Below, in pieces: positions 9,801-17,817 of a stretch of DNA of 64,000 bases. The first letter of the stretch is position 1; every line of letters starts with the position of its first letter. The DNA lies in assembly GCF_002303925.1 (NCBI RefSeq), contig NZ_MRCS01000032.1:16179-80178 (forward strand), written 5' to 3'. Made by a program: the position numbers and the translations under genes. Below the pieces are notes generated by a model that was given only the letters and a program-made list of their open reading frames with translations, did no database searches and was not told where the DNA came from. This DNA is from Pseudomonas sp. ACN8 (GTDB lineage Bacteria; Pseudomonadota; Gammaproteobacteria; Pseudomonadales; Pseudomonadaceae).

Positions 9801-10128
9801 GGAACGCTTCTTGAAAATGGGGGATGTTGGCAAGTAAGGCGCGAGGCGCCTCTCTAAGGGAAGCCTCAGGAGAAAGGGCGGCTGCTAACACGAGCGCCAG
9901 AGAGGATTTGCCCCCTCCGTAAGGCCCGGTCCATGTGAACGCGCGTTGGTTGCTGCCAGCAATCTGACGCGCCATTACCGAAATGGCCTCGCGCGATGTG
10001 GCGGTCAGTACATAACCGTCCAATGCATCCTGGCGACCAAGGTCCGAGTCGAGACGTACGGAGCGCTGATAATGCCTGACGATTTTAACCGCACCATCGC
10101 TCTCTTCAAGGGTAAAACCGTTAGGCAT
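6814..10128 (-). CDS. Large P-loop ATPase, BrxC/PglY-like (1104 residues)
   Basis: A cytoplasmic ATPase. The Walker A variant GPYGGGKSS lies at residues 68-76 and Walker B VLVVVDEMGK at 169-178, followed by a sensor-like KLVVLGILHQ. This arrangement is typical of the large BREX-type ATPases (BrxC/PglY, DUF499-like). The remaining ~800 residues are mainly helical with no motif I can name. The middle of a three-gene operon, it overlaps both neighbours by eight bases (ATGCCTAA upstream, ATGCGTGA downstream), so the three products should be made in concert. It probably couples ATP hydrolysis to DNA recognition or modification with the PAPS reductase. No PglZ, methylase or nuclease partner is present, which sets it apart from standard BREX. 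Confidence 0.8.
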   Translation of the reverse strand: MPNGFTLEESDGAVKIVRHYQRSVRLDSDLGRQDALDGYVLTATSREAISVMARQIAGSNQRAFTWTGPYGGGKSSLALVLAAALSPEASLREAPRALLANIPHFQEAFPEDQGEWLVVPVVGRRVGIRGELSKALGKALNTDRTSSDSVDSLIADLAAEAERPERGGVLVVVDEMGKLLEASAAGGDDVHFFQDLAEVAARCSGKLVVLGILHQAFRQYASRLGIEAREEWAKVQGRFSDVSFVATGDEVVELIGRAIDCKQQHPDTRPLSEAIGVAISGRRPSVGAAMGELLDKCWPLHPITAALLGPASRRQFGQNERSVFGFLTSLEPYGFQDFLQNWDGVTSYGPDRFWDYLRANLEQAILASPDGHRWAQAVEAVDRASVKGAATSEISLAKSLALIDMFRSASGLAAEHEVLNTITTDIGRGALAESLERLAAWRVALFRKHVGAWTIFEGSDFDIDQAISKARATFVSADMKTLTALANLTPVIAKRHYADSGSFRWLGVSMLSLQDAGRLTRDYQPESGEFGRLALVLPERNVTAEEAKRALGALPSSATTPLILGVPANHELISDLGSELLSLRLVFEGSPELEGDTVARREVAARLSSIKGALEEALRASLLNAEWLTGEGFKRIPSLSSMASELAERIYPDAPKVWSELVNRDAPSANSVKARRDLMHRMVSGTAHEHLEIEGFPAERGLYETLLSSTHLHVKSPDGSWAIRAPKPQDTRNLHPMWDAALKLVSGKRTEPVRVKDLYVLWGAQPYGVKGGLLPVFALAFLLCHADTVAVYRDGVFEPKITDVDVDEMLQDPNRFSLRWVQETGERKRALKAIAAVAESFGFKPASATPLEVAKALVALVFSVPNWSRRTQELGAETRAIRDVLLKASDPHRLLFMDLPEALKASPTELADSLSGPLQELRDAYEHMVRRLDRRLAQAIDAQGDDDPDLRERAATVSKGSGELRLRSFAARLSERDGSLKGAEGVLSLAQSKPPTEWSDLDVQMATINLAELALGFRRTESLLAVEGRRPGREVFSVVISSSGDSKLLTRDFEVASRDQAAVQGAAGKIVDLLKSSGLQGDLLLAALAHASQELVQKGETEHA

Positions 10129-11044
10129 AGGAGTCTCTTAAAAGTTGGGTCATCAATAGTTCTGGATCGAAGTCGCTTCTATGAACTTGACGTAATCCCG
10201 ATGTATCCGACCAACGAAGCCTGCCGTTGGTCAAATCAGCGAGGGCGAATAGACGCTCCGCTACGCTCTCTTCATCGAGCTTGAAGACCCGTCCAGGAGA
10301 GCCCTGCGCGTATGCCGCTGTTTCAAATGTGAGCGATGATTCTGCGCGCCGGTTGCGCATCCAATAATCAAGAAGCGCCCATGCGAACAGCGCATCGGGC
10401 AACGTCGATTTTGGGCCTCGGCGAAAAGTGAAAATCCCTTTTCGCTCTTCCTGGAGAAGGCCGAGTTCGGCCAGCATCGATTCGGCCGACTCCTCGACAG
10501 ATGCAGTGGTGGAGCGGGGGGCATAGCCCCGAAGGCAGGTATCTAAATCGCGACCGAGGGTAGCACTCGAAAGTTTCTTGCCAGCAGTGAGAGACATGGC
10601 AAAAGCCGTCAGAGTAGGCAAAGCGTCTTCACGACTGAAGGCTTGTGAAGAGAAGACGTTGAACAACCAATACCACGTTGTCGAGCGCGTACCTCGACCG
10701 GCGAGGCACCAATGGGCATACCATGCCGAAACGGGACTTTCTGAATACGGATCGAGTCCGCCGGTCCTGAAGATCTCTGCGCCAACGTGAGTCAAATTAA
10801 AATGTCGGCGCGAGTCGTCCTCTGCGAGCACATCACACGCGAGCGCCCAATGTTTGATTGACGACACCATATTTCTGCCGACGCCAAAGTCAGCGATCGC
10901 TCGCTCATCTGAAAACACCTCTTTCAGCAAGCGTCCTTCCGTATCAGCCTTGTCGACCGCTTTCTTTAACCACATCTGACGAAGCGGAAACGTTTCATGC
11001 CCGGAGAAGTGGGCTTCAATCTTGTCCTGTAGTGCTCCGATCAT
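10121..11044 (-). CDS. DUF4007 family protein
   Basis: A protein of 307 residues. It begins with the DUF4007 signature FSGHETFPLRQMWLKKAVD and then 'FGVGRNMVSSIKHWALACDVL', followed by HFNLTHVGAEIF. The GVGRNM(V) and H-x-T segments are strongly conserved in this family. The middle part has winged-helix character and suggests DNA binding. DUF4007 genes are commonly found beside DndC-like PAPS reductases and large ATPases in defence islands; the molecular role is not established. The first gene of the operon, it starts at ATG 11044 after a 434-base gap from the receiver gene and overlaps the ATPase gene by eight bases. Confidence 0.88.
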   Translation of the reverse strand: MIGALQDKIEAHFSGHETFPLRQMWLKKAVDKADTEGRLLKEVFSDERAIADFGVGRNMVSSIKHWALACDVLAEDDSRRHFNLTHVGAEIFRTGGLDPYSESPVSAWYAHWCLAGRGTRSTTWYWLFNVFSSQAFSREDALPTLTAFAMSLTAGKKLSSATLGRDLDTCLRGYAPRSTTASVEESAESMLAELGLLQEERKGIFTFRRGPKSTLPDALFAWALLDYWMRNRRAESSLTFETAAYAQGSPGRVFKLDEESVAERLFALADLTNGRLRWSDTSGLRQVHRSDFDPELLMTQLLRDSYA

Positions 11045-11478
11045 TGATACCCTTCCAGACTGGCGACCCTCTCCAGCGAGTAAAGATAGGGACTGGAGAA
11101 GTCATCCAGTCCGCATGGGTCGAAGGTAGGCATTGTAGCGTTGGGTGCGCCCGCTGTCTTCTCGTAACCTCCTAAAAAACGGGATAAAACGTGGTGGCTC
11201 CAGCACCATCGGTAGGTATCACGGCTAAGATGTAGGAGGGCTCATTCTCCTTTTCGAGATGAAGAAAGGAAAAGTCTATTCAATGACGTGGGATAAAAGG
11301 TGGGCGGCCAATCATGATTGCCGATACAGGCGATTGTGCAAGGGTGCTTGTGCGCCCGAACGTAGTCGCGCGAATAGACTTGGTTGTCTGATCGCGTACT
11401 TCGTTATGCATTGATGGCTCAGAACCCTGCGCTAGGCGAGGGCCCTGAGATGACGATGGGGTAATGCCAACGCGAATT
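11045..11478. other. Intergenic gap with presumed promoter of the DUF4007 operon
   Basis: There is no gene-like frame in these 434 bases. The stretch separates the two same-strand operons of the island and must hold the promoter for DUF4007-ATPase-PAPS reductase and the end of the receiver transcript. No clear terminator hairpin or operator palindrome was found by eye. Confidence 0.4.
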
Positions 11479-13641
11479 TTAAACGAAGCTGTTTGCCGTT
11501 CTGATTACGACCACAACATCTCCGTCCTTTGCCACCTTCAAATTCGCATCGCCGGCGATCTGGCCAATTACAGCATCAATATCCAAATCTGCATCCGAGT
11601 TCAATCGGACTAAGTAAATCGGAGTTCCCCCGAGATTCTTGGCTTGACCTTTTGAAACGTCAAACGGAGTGCTCTTACCCAAAGCGGCTACTGATTTTGC
11701 CTGAACATCGGCAGTCATGCCTTTTTGGGTAGAGACGATGCGAAAGGCATCGTCCATCTGGAATTGACTACACCAAGTACCTGACTTTTTCTCCCAGCAA
11801 CTTGCATAGACTTCGGTATCGCCCTCGAGTGTGTAGGGTTGCCAGCTGTCCTTTTCACGATGCAGCGTATAGACCGGGCATCGATAAATTTTTGGCATTC
11901 GAAGCAAGGCAACGCGTGAGGCCTGCGAAAGGAATTTGGCCAGCACTGCGTAAGCACTCTCGTTACGTAGCTGACCCTCAATTGAATAGTCCTCTAGATG
12001 ATCTAGCACGTCGGTCATAGAGGGCGTGAAGGGCTGCCGTAGATTCCAATGGAATGAATAAAAATCGTCAACGTCGGAGCTCTGGGCATAGTACGGCGAT
12101 TCAAACACCTTCTCCCCCTTTGCAACGCGATCCACGGCAAGCTTTTCTCCCCGAACGAATAAGTAATGGTAATCAGCGGCGACATCGAACTTGACATTCT
12201 GCACATCACACGCCTGGGTAATGTTCACGTAATAGCGCTTGAAGCCGTGTTTTTCGCGCAACACCGTGCCAAACCGGAGATTTCTCTTCATCCAGGCAAG
12301 TCGGCTTGGCGTTACGCCGGTTCGCCTCTCGACGGGAGGGATCGCCTCAGCGATTGCCTCAGTGGCGACATTGTTTTCCTCAACCAGAGCAAGGCCGTCC
12401 TGTTGTGCACGAGCCATCGGCATTGGGGCTTCGGTACCCTCGGGCTGATCCGCGGTCAAAGGTTGTTGCGCATCGTTGGCAGCAGCGGGTGCCTGGGCCG
12501 TCTCGGCATTGGGTCGCTCTGCATCAGCTGGGGCTAACCCCTTTTCTGGCAGTTCTGCGTTGGGTTTATGCCATGGCGTGCGATGCCAGACTACATCCGA
12601 CATTAGCCGGCGTATCGCATGCTGAGCATCTTTGATTTCTACGCCCTGGTTAATTGTAGGATTGACTGAGGCGGCGGAATCCGTCAGCGCTTGCTGCAGG
12701 GCGATGGTGTGATTTATTACTTCAGAGTGCTCTTCAGTTTCGGCGGATACGCGTTTGGCGAGCACATCGGCCATGTATTCTTCGATCGACATCGAATCGG
12801 CTTTTGCGGTTGCCGATAAAATAGCGAAGGCACTGGCGTCGAGCTCGTAGAGGCGCTTGACGATCGACGCCGTCGCCTTCAACAGTCCCTGTTCCCAAGC
12901 GTGAATGAATTCTTCAATGGGGTGAATCAGTTTTCGCTCGTTCGCCAGCTGCGTGAGCGCTTGCATCCATTTTTCTTTTACCACCGGCTCCGGTTCCACA
13001 TGCGCGGAGCTCGGTTTGACCAGCATTCGGAAGCGCGAGGCCGATGCACCGACTTCGTCTCGTATTAGCGATAAATCGTTCTTCACCCCATCCTTGTTTG
13101 TCGACATCAAAATGACTAGCAATGGCTGCTCGCAATCCTTGTGATGCTCGATCATTTTCTTGATGAATGTTCGCGTTGGGCCGGATTCGTTTTCCATCAG
13201 GTAGTAGTCAACGAGCAGTAGGTCGTAGAACTGATCTGCTTCCAGCTCACGAATCTCAGGCCAGGGAGTCAATTCGATTTTACCCTTGCCTTTGACCCAG
13301 GATTGGATTTTTAGCAAGGGAGCCTTGAATCCATCCAGGTCTTTTTGGGCGTTGTCGTAGGGTTTGCTCAGATCTTCCGGGCACTGCGCTCGGATGTGCT
13401 TTTCTGCCAGGCCCTGAAACAGATCAGCGAGCGTGGCATGAGGACGATTTTCTTGCTGCAACAACTCAACCAAGCGCTCGGTGGCATCGTGATCGGGATC
13501 CTGCAATATGGCTTCGATATAACCTTGCGCTGATGGAGCGCACGCATTCACCTCTGCGAGAGTGGGTCCTTCTCTCAGGTCGTCGTCAACCATCAAGACG
13601 CGGGTAACCCCCGCACGGATTAGCAAATCAGTAACGCTCAT
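11479..13641 (-). CDS. Large receiver-domain response regulator of a conflict-type phosphorelay (720 residues)
   Basis: The N-terminal ~215 residues form a receiver. The acidic pocket is at Asp19-Asp21 (VLMVDDD), the phosphoacceptor Asp145 is in LLLVDYYL, Ser180/Thr181 are in VILMST and Lys209 is in RMLVKP. The unusually long insert between the acidic pocket and the phosphoacceptor (about 125 residues) is typical of the divergent receiver class seen in predicted conflict systems. A helical middle, an Ala/Pro-rich linker near residues 365-430, and a ~270-residue C-terminal domain of unknown fold follow. There is no recognisable DNA-binding domain. Its start overlaps the kinase stop by one base (TAATG), so the two are translationally coupled. 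It likely receives phosphate from the upstream kinase. Confidence 0.85.
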   Translation of the reverse strand: MSVTDLLIRAGVTRVLMVDDDLREGPTLAEVNACAPSAQGYIEAILQDPDHDATERLVELLQQENRPHATLADLFQGLAEKHIRAQCPEDLSKPYDNAQKDLDGFKAPLLKIQSWVKGKGKIELTPWPEIRELEADQFYDLLLVDYYLMENESGPTRTFIKKMIEHHKDCEQPLLVILMSTNKDGVKNDLSLIRDEVGASASRFRMLVKPSSAHVEPEPVVKEKWMQALTQLANERKLIHPIEEFIHAWEQGLLKATASIVKRLYELDASAFAILSATAKADSMSIEEYMADVLAKRVSAETEEHSEVINHTIALQQALTDSAASVNPTINQGVEIKDAQHAIRRLMSDVVWHRTPWHKPNAELPEKGLAPADAERPNAETAQAPAAANDAQQPLTADQPEGTEAPMPMARAQQDGLALVEENNVATEAIAEAIPPVERRTGVTPSRLAWMKRNLRFGTVLREKHGFKRYYVNITQACDVQNVKFDVAADYHYLFVRGEKLAVDRVAKGEKVFESPYYAQSSDVDDFYSFHWNLRQPFTPSMTDVLDHLEDYSIEGQLRNESAYAVLAKFLSQASRVALLRMPKIYRCPVYTLHREKDSWQPYTLEGDTEVYASCWEKKSGTWCSQFQMDDAFRIVSTQKGMTADVQAKSVAALGKSTPFDVSKGQAKNLGGTPIYLVRLNSDADLDIDAVIGQIAGDANLKVAKDGDVVVVIRTANSFV

Positions 13642-16058
13642 TATTCCGTCCTGGGAAGCTCAAGTATGAAAGTGCGCAGACGACCGTCGTCGTCCGTCTG
13701 GGGGTCAAGGTATAGTCGGCCATTGTGGTACTCCGAAACCTCTCGCGCCAGGTACAGCCCGTAACCTTTACCTTTGCGAAGGCTGAATCCAGGCAAGAAA
13801 ATCCGATCTCTGTCGGCGAAGTCGATACCGGGGCCATTGTCTTTGAATGCGATGGTTTTCGCTGGGACATCGATCTCGATGGTTATCAGGCCTCGCTCCC
13901 TTGGGTCATCTCGTTGACTGAGCCAATACGTAGAATTGCTGACTAGGTTTTCCAGTGCGAGGCTGAGGAAGCCAGGCACCATTTTGACTTTCAGCAAGGC
14001 GCCTTTCGGGGTGACTGTTACGACTGAGTCGATGTTGTTTCGGGCGAACAAGCTTTCATAACCCTTGACAATTGTTCGCGTGAGTTTTTCTACCTCGATC
14101 TCTCTCTTGATCTGGCGCGCCCCTGGCATAAGCGGGTCCATCTGCTGTAGGCGAACGTTGATTGCCCGTATTTCTGTCTCCAGCTTTGTAAGCAGTTGCT
14201 GTGTTTCATCGTCTGCCTTGTTGGCTAACTCTCTCATCAGCTGTCGCGTTTGGGCAGTGGTTCGAGTGAGTTCGTGCATCACGCCGTGCATTACATTGCC
14301 AATACCGGCCAGTTCAAGAATGTCCTCGCGACCTTCGTTGCTCTTCTCGATGGCATCTTCAAATTTTTTCACTTGCGTAGTGATGAAGTGCAGATGCTCA
14401 TTGAGGGAGGACACGCTGGATTTCAGGTTGCTCGGCACACCGTCCTTCAGGGCGTTCACGTCTTGCTTGGCGAGCAACAGTCGCTCGGCCAAGGTCGCCG
14501 TACCGTCGTTGACCAATTGCTCCAGTTGTTTCTGCTTGGTCTTTTGGTCCTCATCCTGCACGTAGGCTCGTAAAGGCTGAATGGCCACCTGGAGCAGCAA
14601 CTCCTTGAGCATGTCCGCTTCAGGAGTCGAGATCAGGCCCTCCCGGTTAGTGAGGTCGGTCAACTGTTTGTTGCCGCGGTGGGTAATTTCCAGTGCGCCC
14701 ATGACCTGAATGCGGTTTACCACGTAACCGCTTCCTCGCAGGGCTTTACTGTCGAGTCCGAGCCAGTCACCATCTCGTTCCGAACCGGTGAATCCGACAC
14801 GGAAGCCGTCCCTGTAAATGGCGATGCCTCCCGCCCACAAGTCGAGTTCCTTTTTCACGTTCGGCCATTCAGTTTTAACTTTTTCGCGAAGTATCCGCCG
14901 GTTAAAACGCAGGATGTTTAGCTTGAACGGACCAATGGCTTGCAGCGTTTGCAAATCAAGTGGCACGTCGCTTCTATCGTGCGTGTTGGTAACGTCGATT
15001 AACATCCGGCGTACCGCCTCACCCGAGCGCAGTTGAGGCGTGCCCGACTCCGCGTCCGCTGCCGTTTTTAAAGTGAGAGTCAGAATAGGGTCTTTAAGTG
15101 ACTTGGCTTTCTGAGGGTAGAACTCGAGGGTTAGGTGCTGATCTGCGAGGTTTCTGATGTCGTCCGAAAGCTTGGGGAACGGCATGGCCTTGCCGTCGTT
15201 GATTTTTACCCGAATTTTGAACTTGCGAACTGGCGAAAACGGACTTCGTAGTCGCCGGATAAAAGTTTGCAGGTTCGTCGCCTGCTCGCCATCCTGCGTC
15301 CAGTCACTTCGCAGAGCGAATACGCGCACGCGTGTTCCCGATTCGCTGTCCTTGTGGATGCGAACCCGGTTGGTCTTCAAGGGGATGTCACTGATCTGCA
15401 GGTCCGCGGTATCGAACGCGCGCCAGTCAAATTCTACTTCGTATGCCGTTGGCCTGCTGTCGGTCCATGTGGTCACCCGCGCCCGATGACCCAAGCGCAT
15501 CATCGCGAGGCGGCCAATTCCCTTGTTTCCCAGGTACTGGTCAGGACCATCCGGTTTGGGTGAGCTAAGTCTGTTATCGGTACCGACGGTTAGAAAAATC
15601 GGCACGATCGATTCTTCTTCAATTCCGCAGCCGGAGTCTACGACCTCAATGAAATTGACTTCTTCTAAAATTTCGACGGCTTCGTCGACAGTCTCGCAGG
15701 CCGCGATTCTGCTCAGCTGTTCATTTACATGCGCCACGGTGGCTGGGCCGCATTCTCGATCGAATCGGGCATCTTCGATTGCCTGAATGATCCCTGACTT
15801 GATCTCCTCAAAATCGTCATCGCTTTCGCGGACATCCCGAATCAGCATCGACAGCCACTCACTGGAGACGGGGCAGCAAATGGTGACGTCAACGACCTCG
15901 GAGCCCGCGTCGAATGCGTTCTTGATCAGCTCGTTGATCGCGATTTCGTCTGAAGTGATGAGCTCTCGACCCAAGTGAATGATGGTTCGAGCTGCAACCA
16001 GAAATGTCGTGGCCGGCTTTTGCGAGCGAGTCGAGCCCCTCATTTGCGCTTTATCCAT
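13641..16058 (-). CDS. Dual GHKL-ATPase sensor histidine kinase-like protein (about 805 residues)
   Basis: Two ATPase modules are present. The N-terminal one is Hsp90/MutL-like: N-box DEIAINELIKNAFD (Glu43, Asn47, Asp50), DSGCGI and NKGIGRLAM. A coiled-coil region with an H-box-like segment (GVMHELTRTTAQ, His ~595) comes next. The second module is histidine-kinase-like: ENLVSNS, DNGPGI and KGKGYGLYLAR. The protein is cytoplasmic with no membrane segment. The start preferred is ATG 16058 with AAGGAA upstream; a longer frame reaches 16193. The arrangement suggests that an internal chaperone-like ATPase senses a signal and drives phosphotransfer to the coupled receiver protein. Such GHKL/receiver pairs occur in prokaryotic conflict islands. 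The phospho-histidine assignment is inference. Confidence 0.85.
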   Translation of the reverse strand: MDKAQMRGSTRSQKPATTFLVAARTIIHLGRELITSDEIAINELIKNAFDAGSEVVDVTICCPVSSEWLSMLIRDVRESDDDFEEIKSGIIQAIEDARFDRECGPATVAHVNEQLSRIAACETVDEAVEILEEVNFIEVVDSGCGIEEESIVPIFLTVGTDNRLSSPKPDGPDQYLGNKGIGRLAMMRLGHRARVTTWTDSRPTAYEVEFDWRAFDTADLQISDIPLKTNRVRIHKDSESGTRVRVFALRSDWTQDGEQATNLQTFIRRLRSPFSPVRKFKIRVKINDGKAMPFPKLSDDIRNLADQHLTLEFYPQKAKSLKDPILTLTLKTAADAESGTPQLRSGEAVRRMLIDVTNTHDRSDVPLDLQTLQAIGPFKLNILRFNRRILREKVKTEWPNVKKELDLWAGGIAIYRDGFRVGFTGSERDGDWLGLDSKALRGSGYVVNRIQVMGALEITHRGNKQLTDLTNREGLISTPEADMLKELLLQVAIQPLRAYVQDEDQKTKQKQLEQLVNDGTATLAERLLLAKQDVNALKDGVPSNLKSSVSSLNEHLHFITTQVKKFEDAIEKSNEGREDILELAGIGNVMHGVMHELTRTTAQTRQLMRELANKADDETQQLLTKLETEIRAINVRLQQMDPLMPGARQIKREIEVEKLTRTIVKGYESLFARNNIDSVVTVTPKGALLKVKMVPGFLSLALENLVSNSTYWLSQRDDPRERGLITIEIDVPAKTIAFKDNGPGIDFADRDRIFLPGFSLRKGKGYGLYLAREVSEYHNGRLYLDPQTDDDGRLRTFILELPRTE

Positions 16059-16447
16059 GGAACTAAATTTCCTTGTTTCCATTTGAAGGAACGGGAGCGA
16101 GGCGCTCGCAGAGCTTTGAACACTGTGTGATGCCAGGCGCCGCTTCATGCAGACGGTTTCGGGGTGGAGCACTATGCAAGAGCTCACGCGCACGAATCAT
16201 ACCCGAATGACCACTAGCAATGCCTGTCCAGTTTGCAGGTGTGAATAGACTGCTTCAAAGGATGGAACACCGTGCAGTGTGCTTGGGAATCTATCGATGC
16301 CCCAGCTCGGAGGTCGACGCCCAACGTAACGATGCGGGCAAAATTTGCAGCTGATCAGCCGCCCAATCATTGAGCGTCAGGGCTTAAAATCAGGGGTTTG
16401 TTACGGTATAGGTGAACTAGGTGGAGCGAAGCAGCAGGTAATACTGT

Positions 16448-16615
16448 ATGGCCCGTATTACGTTACAGTTTGACCAGCATGAAGATAGGCTTGCCGTCAC
16501 CACTGAAACAACCGTGCCTATCATCGCGTTCACCACGGGCTTGGCTCATCCAGGCATGGTGGCAAATCGACTGATCACCTTGGGCGATATCAGTTGGCGC
16601 ATCAATGACTTCTGA
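16448..16615 (+). CDS. Small hypothetical protein, 55 residues
   Basis: A short frame beginning MARITLQFDQHEDRLAVTTE and ending LITLGDISWRINDF. The upstream sequence AGCAGGTAATACTGT gives a fair ribosome site and codon choice is coding-like. There is no signal peptide or membrane segment, and the family is not recognised. It is alone between the kinase gene (divergent) and a LysR gene (convergent), at the outer edge of the island. The 16059-16447 stretch before it shows no other gene and probably holds the kinase promoter. Confidence 0.45.
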   Translation: MARITLQFDQHEDRLAVTTETTVPIIAFTTGLAHPGMVANRLITLGDISWRINDF

Positions 16616-16685
16616 AATGTAATCAAGTGGTAGAGGGAAGGTGCCGTGTGGCCCCCGACTAAAGGATTCAGCCCGCCAAAAAATC

Positions 16686-17654
16686 TTAAATTGTGATCTG
16701 CGCGCCGGCGAGACTACTGGACAGCTCGTATGCGGCCAATTCTGTTTGATGCACCGCTAACAACTCCGGTAATGACCCGCGCAGGTATTCCACCCAAGTC
16801 TTGATCTTCGCATCTAGGTACTGCCGGGAAGGGTAGATTGCGTACAGGTTCAACTCCTGCGAGCGGTACTTGGGCATAACCCGCACCAGCGTACCGTTGC
16901 GCAGGCCGTCGATCGCGGCGTACAGCGGCAGGATGCCAATGCCCATGCCGCTGGTGATCGCGGCTTTCATCGCGTCGGCCGTGTTCACCTGGAAGGGTGA
17001 GCTGTTGATGGTGACCATTTCCTGGCCGTTGGGCCCGTCAAAGGCCCATTTTTCCAATGGAATCGCCGGGCTCACTAGGCGCAGACAGGCGTGATTGAGC
17101 AGGTCGCTGGGCTTTTGCGCGCAGCCGTTGGCTTTAACGTAGGCCGGAGACGCACAAACGATGCTGTAGGTGATGCCGAGACGCTGGGAGACAAAACCCG
17201 AGTCTGGCAATTCGCTGGCGAGCACGATGGACACATCGTAACCCTCGTCCAACATGTCTGGCACTCGATTGGCCATGGTTAGGTCGAAGGTCACGTCCGG
17301 GTAGGTCGTGCGATAGCGAGCGATGGCGTCGATCACGAGGTGCTGTCCAATGCCGGTCATGGTGTGCACCTTCAGCTGCCCGGCCGGCCGCGCGTAGGCG
17401 TCGCTGGCCTCGGCTTCGGCTTCCTCGACGTACGCGAGGATCTGCTGACAGCGCACCAGATAGCGCTTGCCGGCTTCGGTCAAGGCTAAGCGCCGTGTCG
17501 TTCGGTTTAGCAGACGGGTTTGCAAGTGTGCTTCAAGGTGGGTAACGGATCTCGAGACGTTGGCCGTGGCGGTGTCCAGCTGCACGGCGGCGGCTGTAAA
17601 GCTTCCTGTTTCTGCCACGTAACTGAAAGCGCGCATGTTTTGCAAAGTGTCCAT
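16686..17654 (-). CDS. LysR-family transcriptional regulator (CrgA-like)
   Basis: A protein of 322 residues. The N-terminal helix-turn-helix (MRAFSYVAETGSFTAAAVQL...VSRSVTHLEAHLQTRLLNRTTRRLALTEAG) is classic LysR. The substrate-binding domain follows, with the CrgA-branch motif 'LNLYAIYPSRQYLDAKIKTWVEYL'. The start at ATG 17654 (MDTLQNM) fits the family; the frame extends to 17795 without support. It lies 163 bases downstream of acs on the same strand. The target is unknown. Confidence 0.88.
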   Translation of the reverse strand: MDTLQNMRAFSYVAETGSFTAAAVQLDTATANVSRSVTHLEAHLQTRLLNRTTRRLALTEAGKRYLVRCQQILAYVEEAEAEASDAYARPAGQLKVHTMTGIGQHLVIDAIARYRTTYPDVTFDLTMANRVPDMLDEGYDVSIVLASELPDSGFVSQRLGITYSIVCASPAYVKANGCAQKPSDLLNHACLRLVSPAIPLEKWAFDGPNGQEMVTINSSPFQVNTADAMKAAITSGMGIGILPLYAAIDGLRNGTLVRVMPKYRSQELNLYAIYPSRQYLDAKIKTWVEYLRGSLPELLAVHQTELAAYELSSSLAGAQITI

Positions 17655-17817
17655 GGGATGCTGCTCTCGGATGCGAAAAAAAATTGAGGTATGAGGTTTC
17701 AGAGCCCAAGAGCCGACAGAAAGACCGTTGTCAGAATTTTTATTCAGTTGTAAGCGTAGAGACTTGTCCCGGCAAAAGACCGGGACAAAACTCATTGCTC
17801 AGCATGGTCGGACTAGT

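Noticed and set aside
6814..11044. A standard BREX or Dnd system
   Set aside because: PglZ, PglX methylase, BrxL, DndB, DndD and DndE are all absent from the window, so only a BREX/Dnd-like description is justified.
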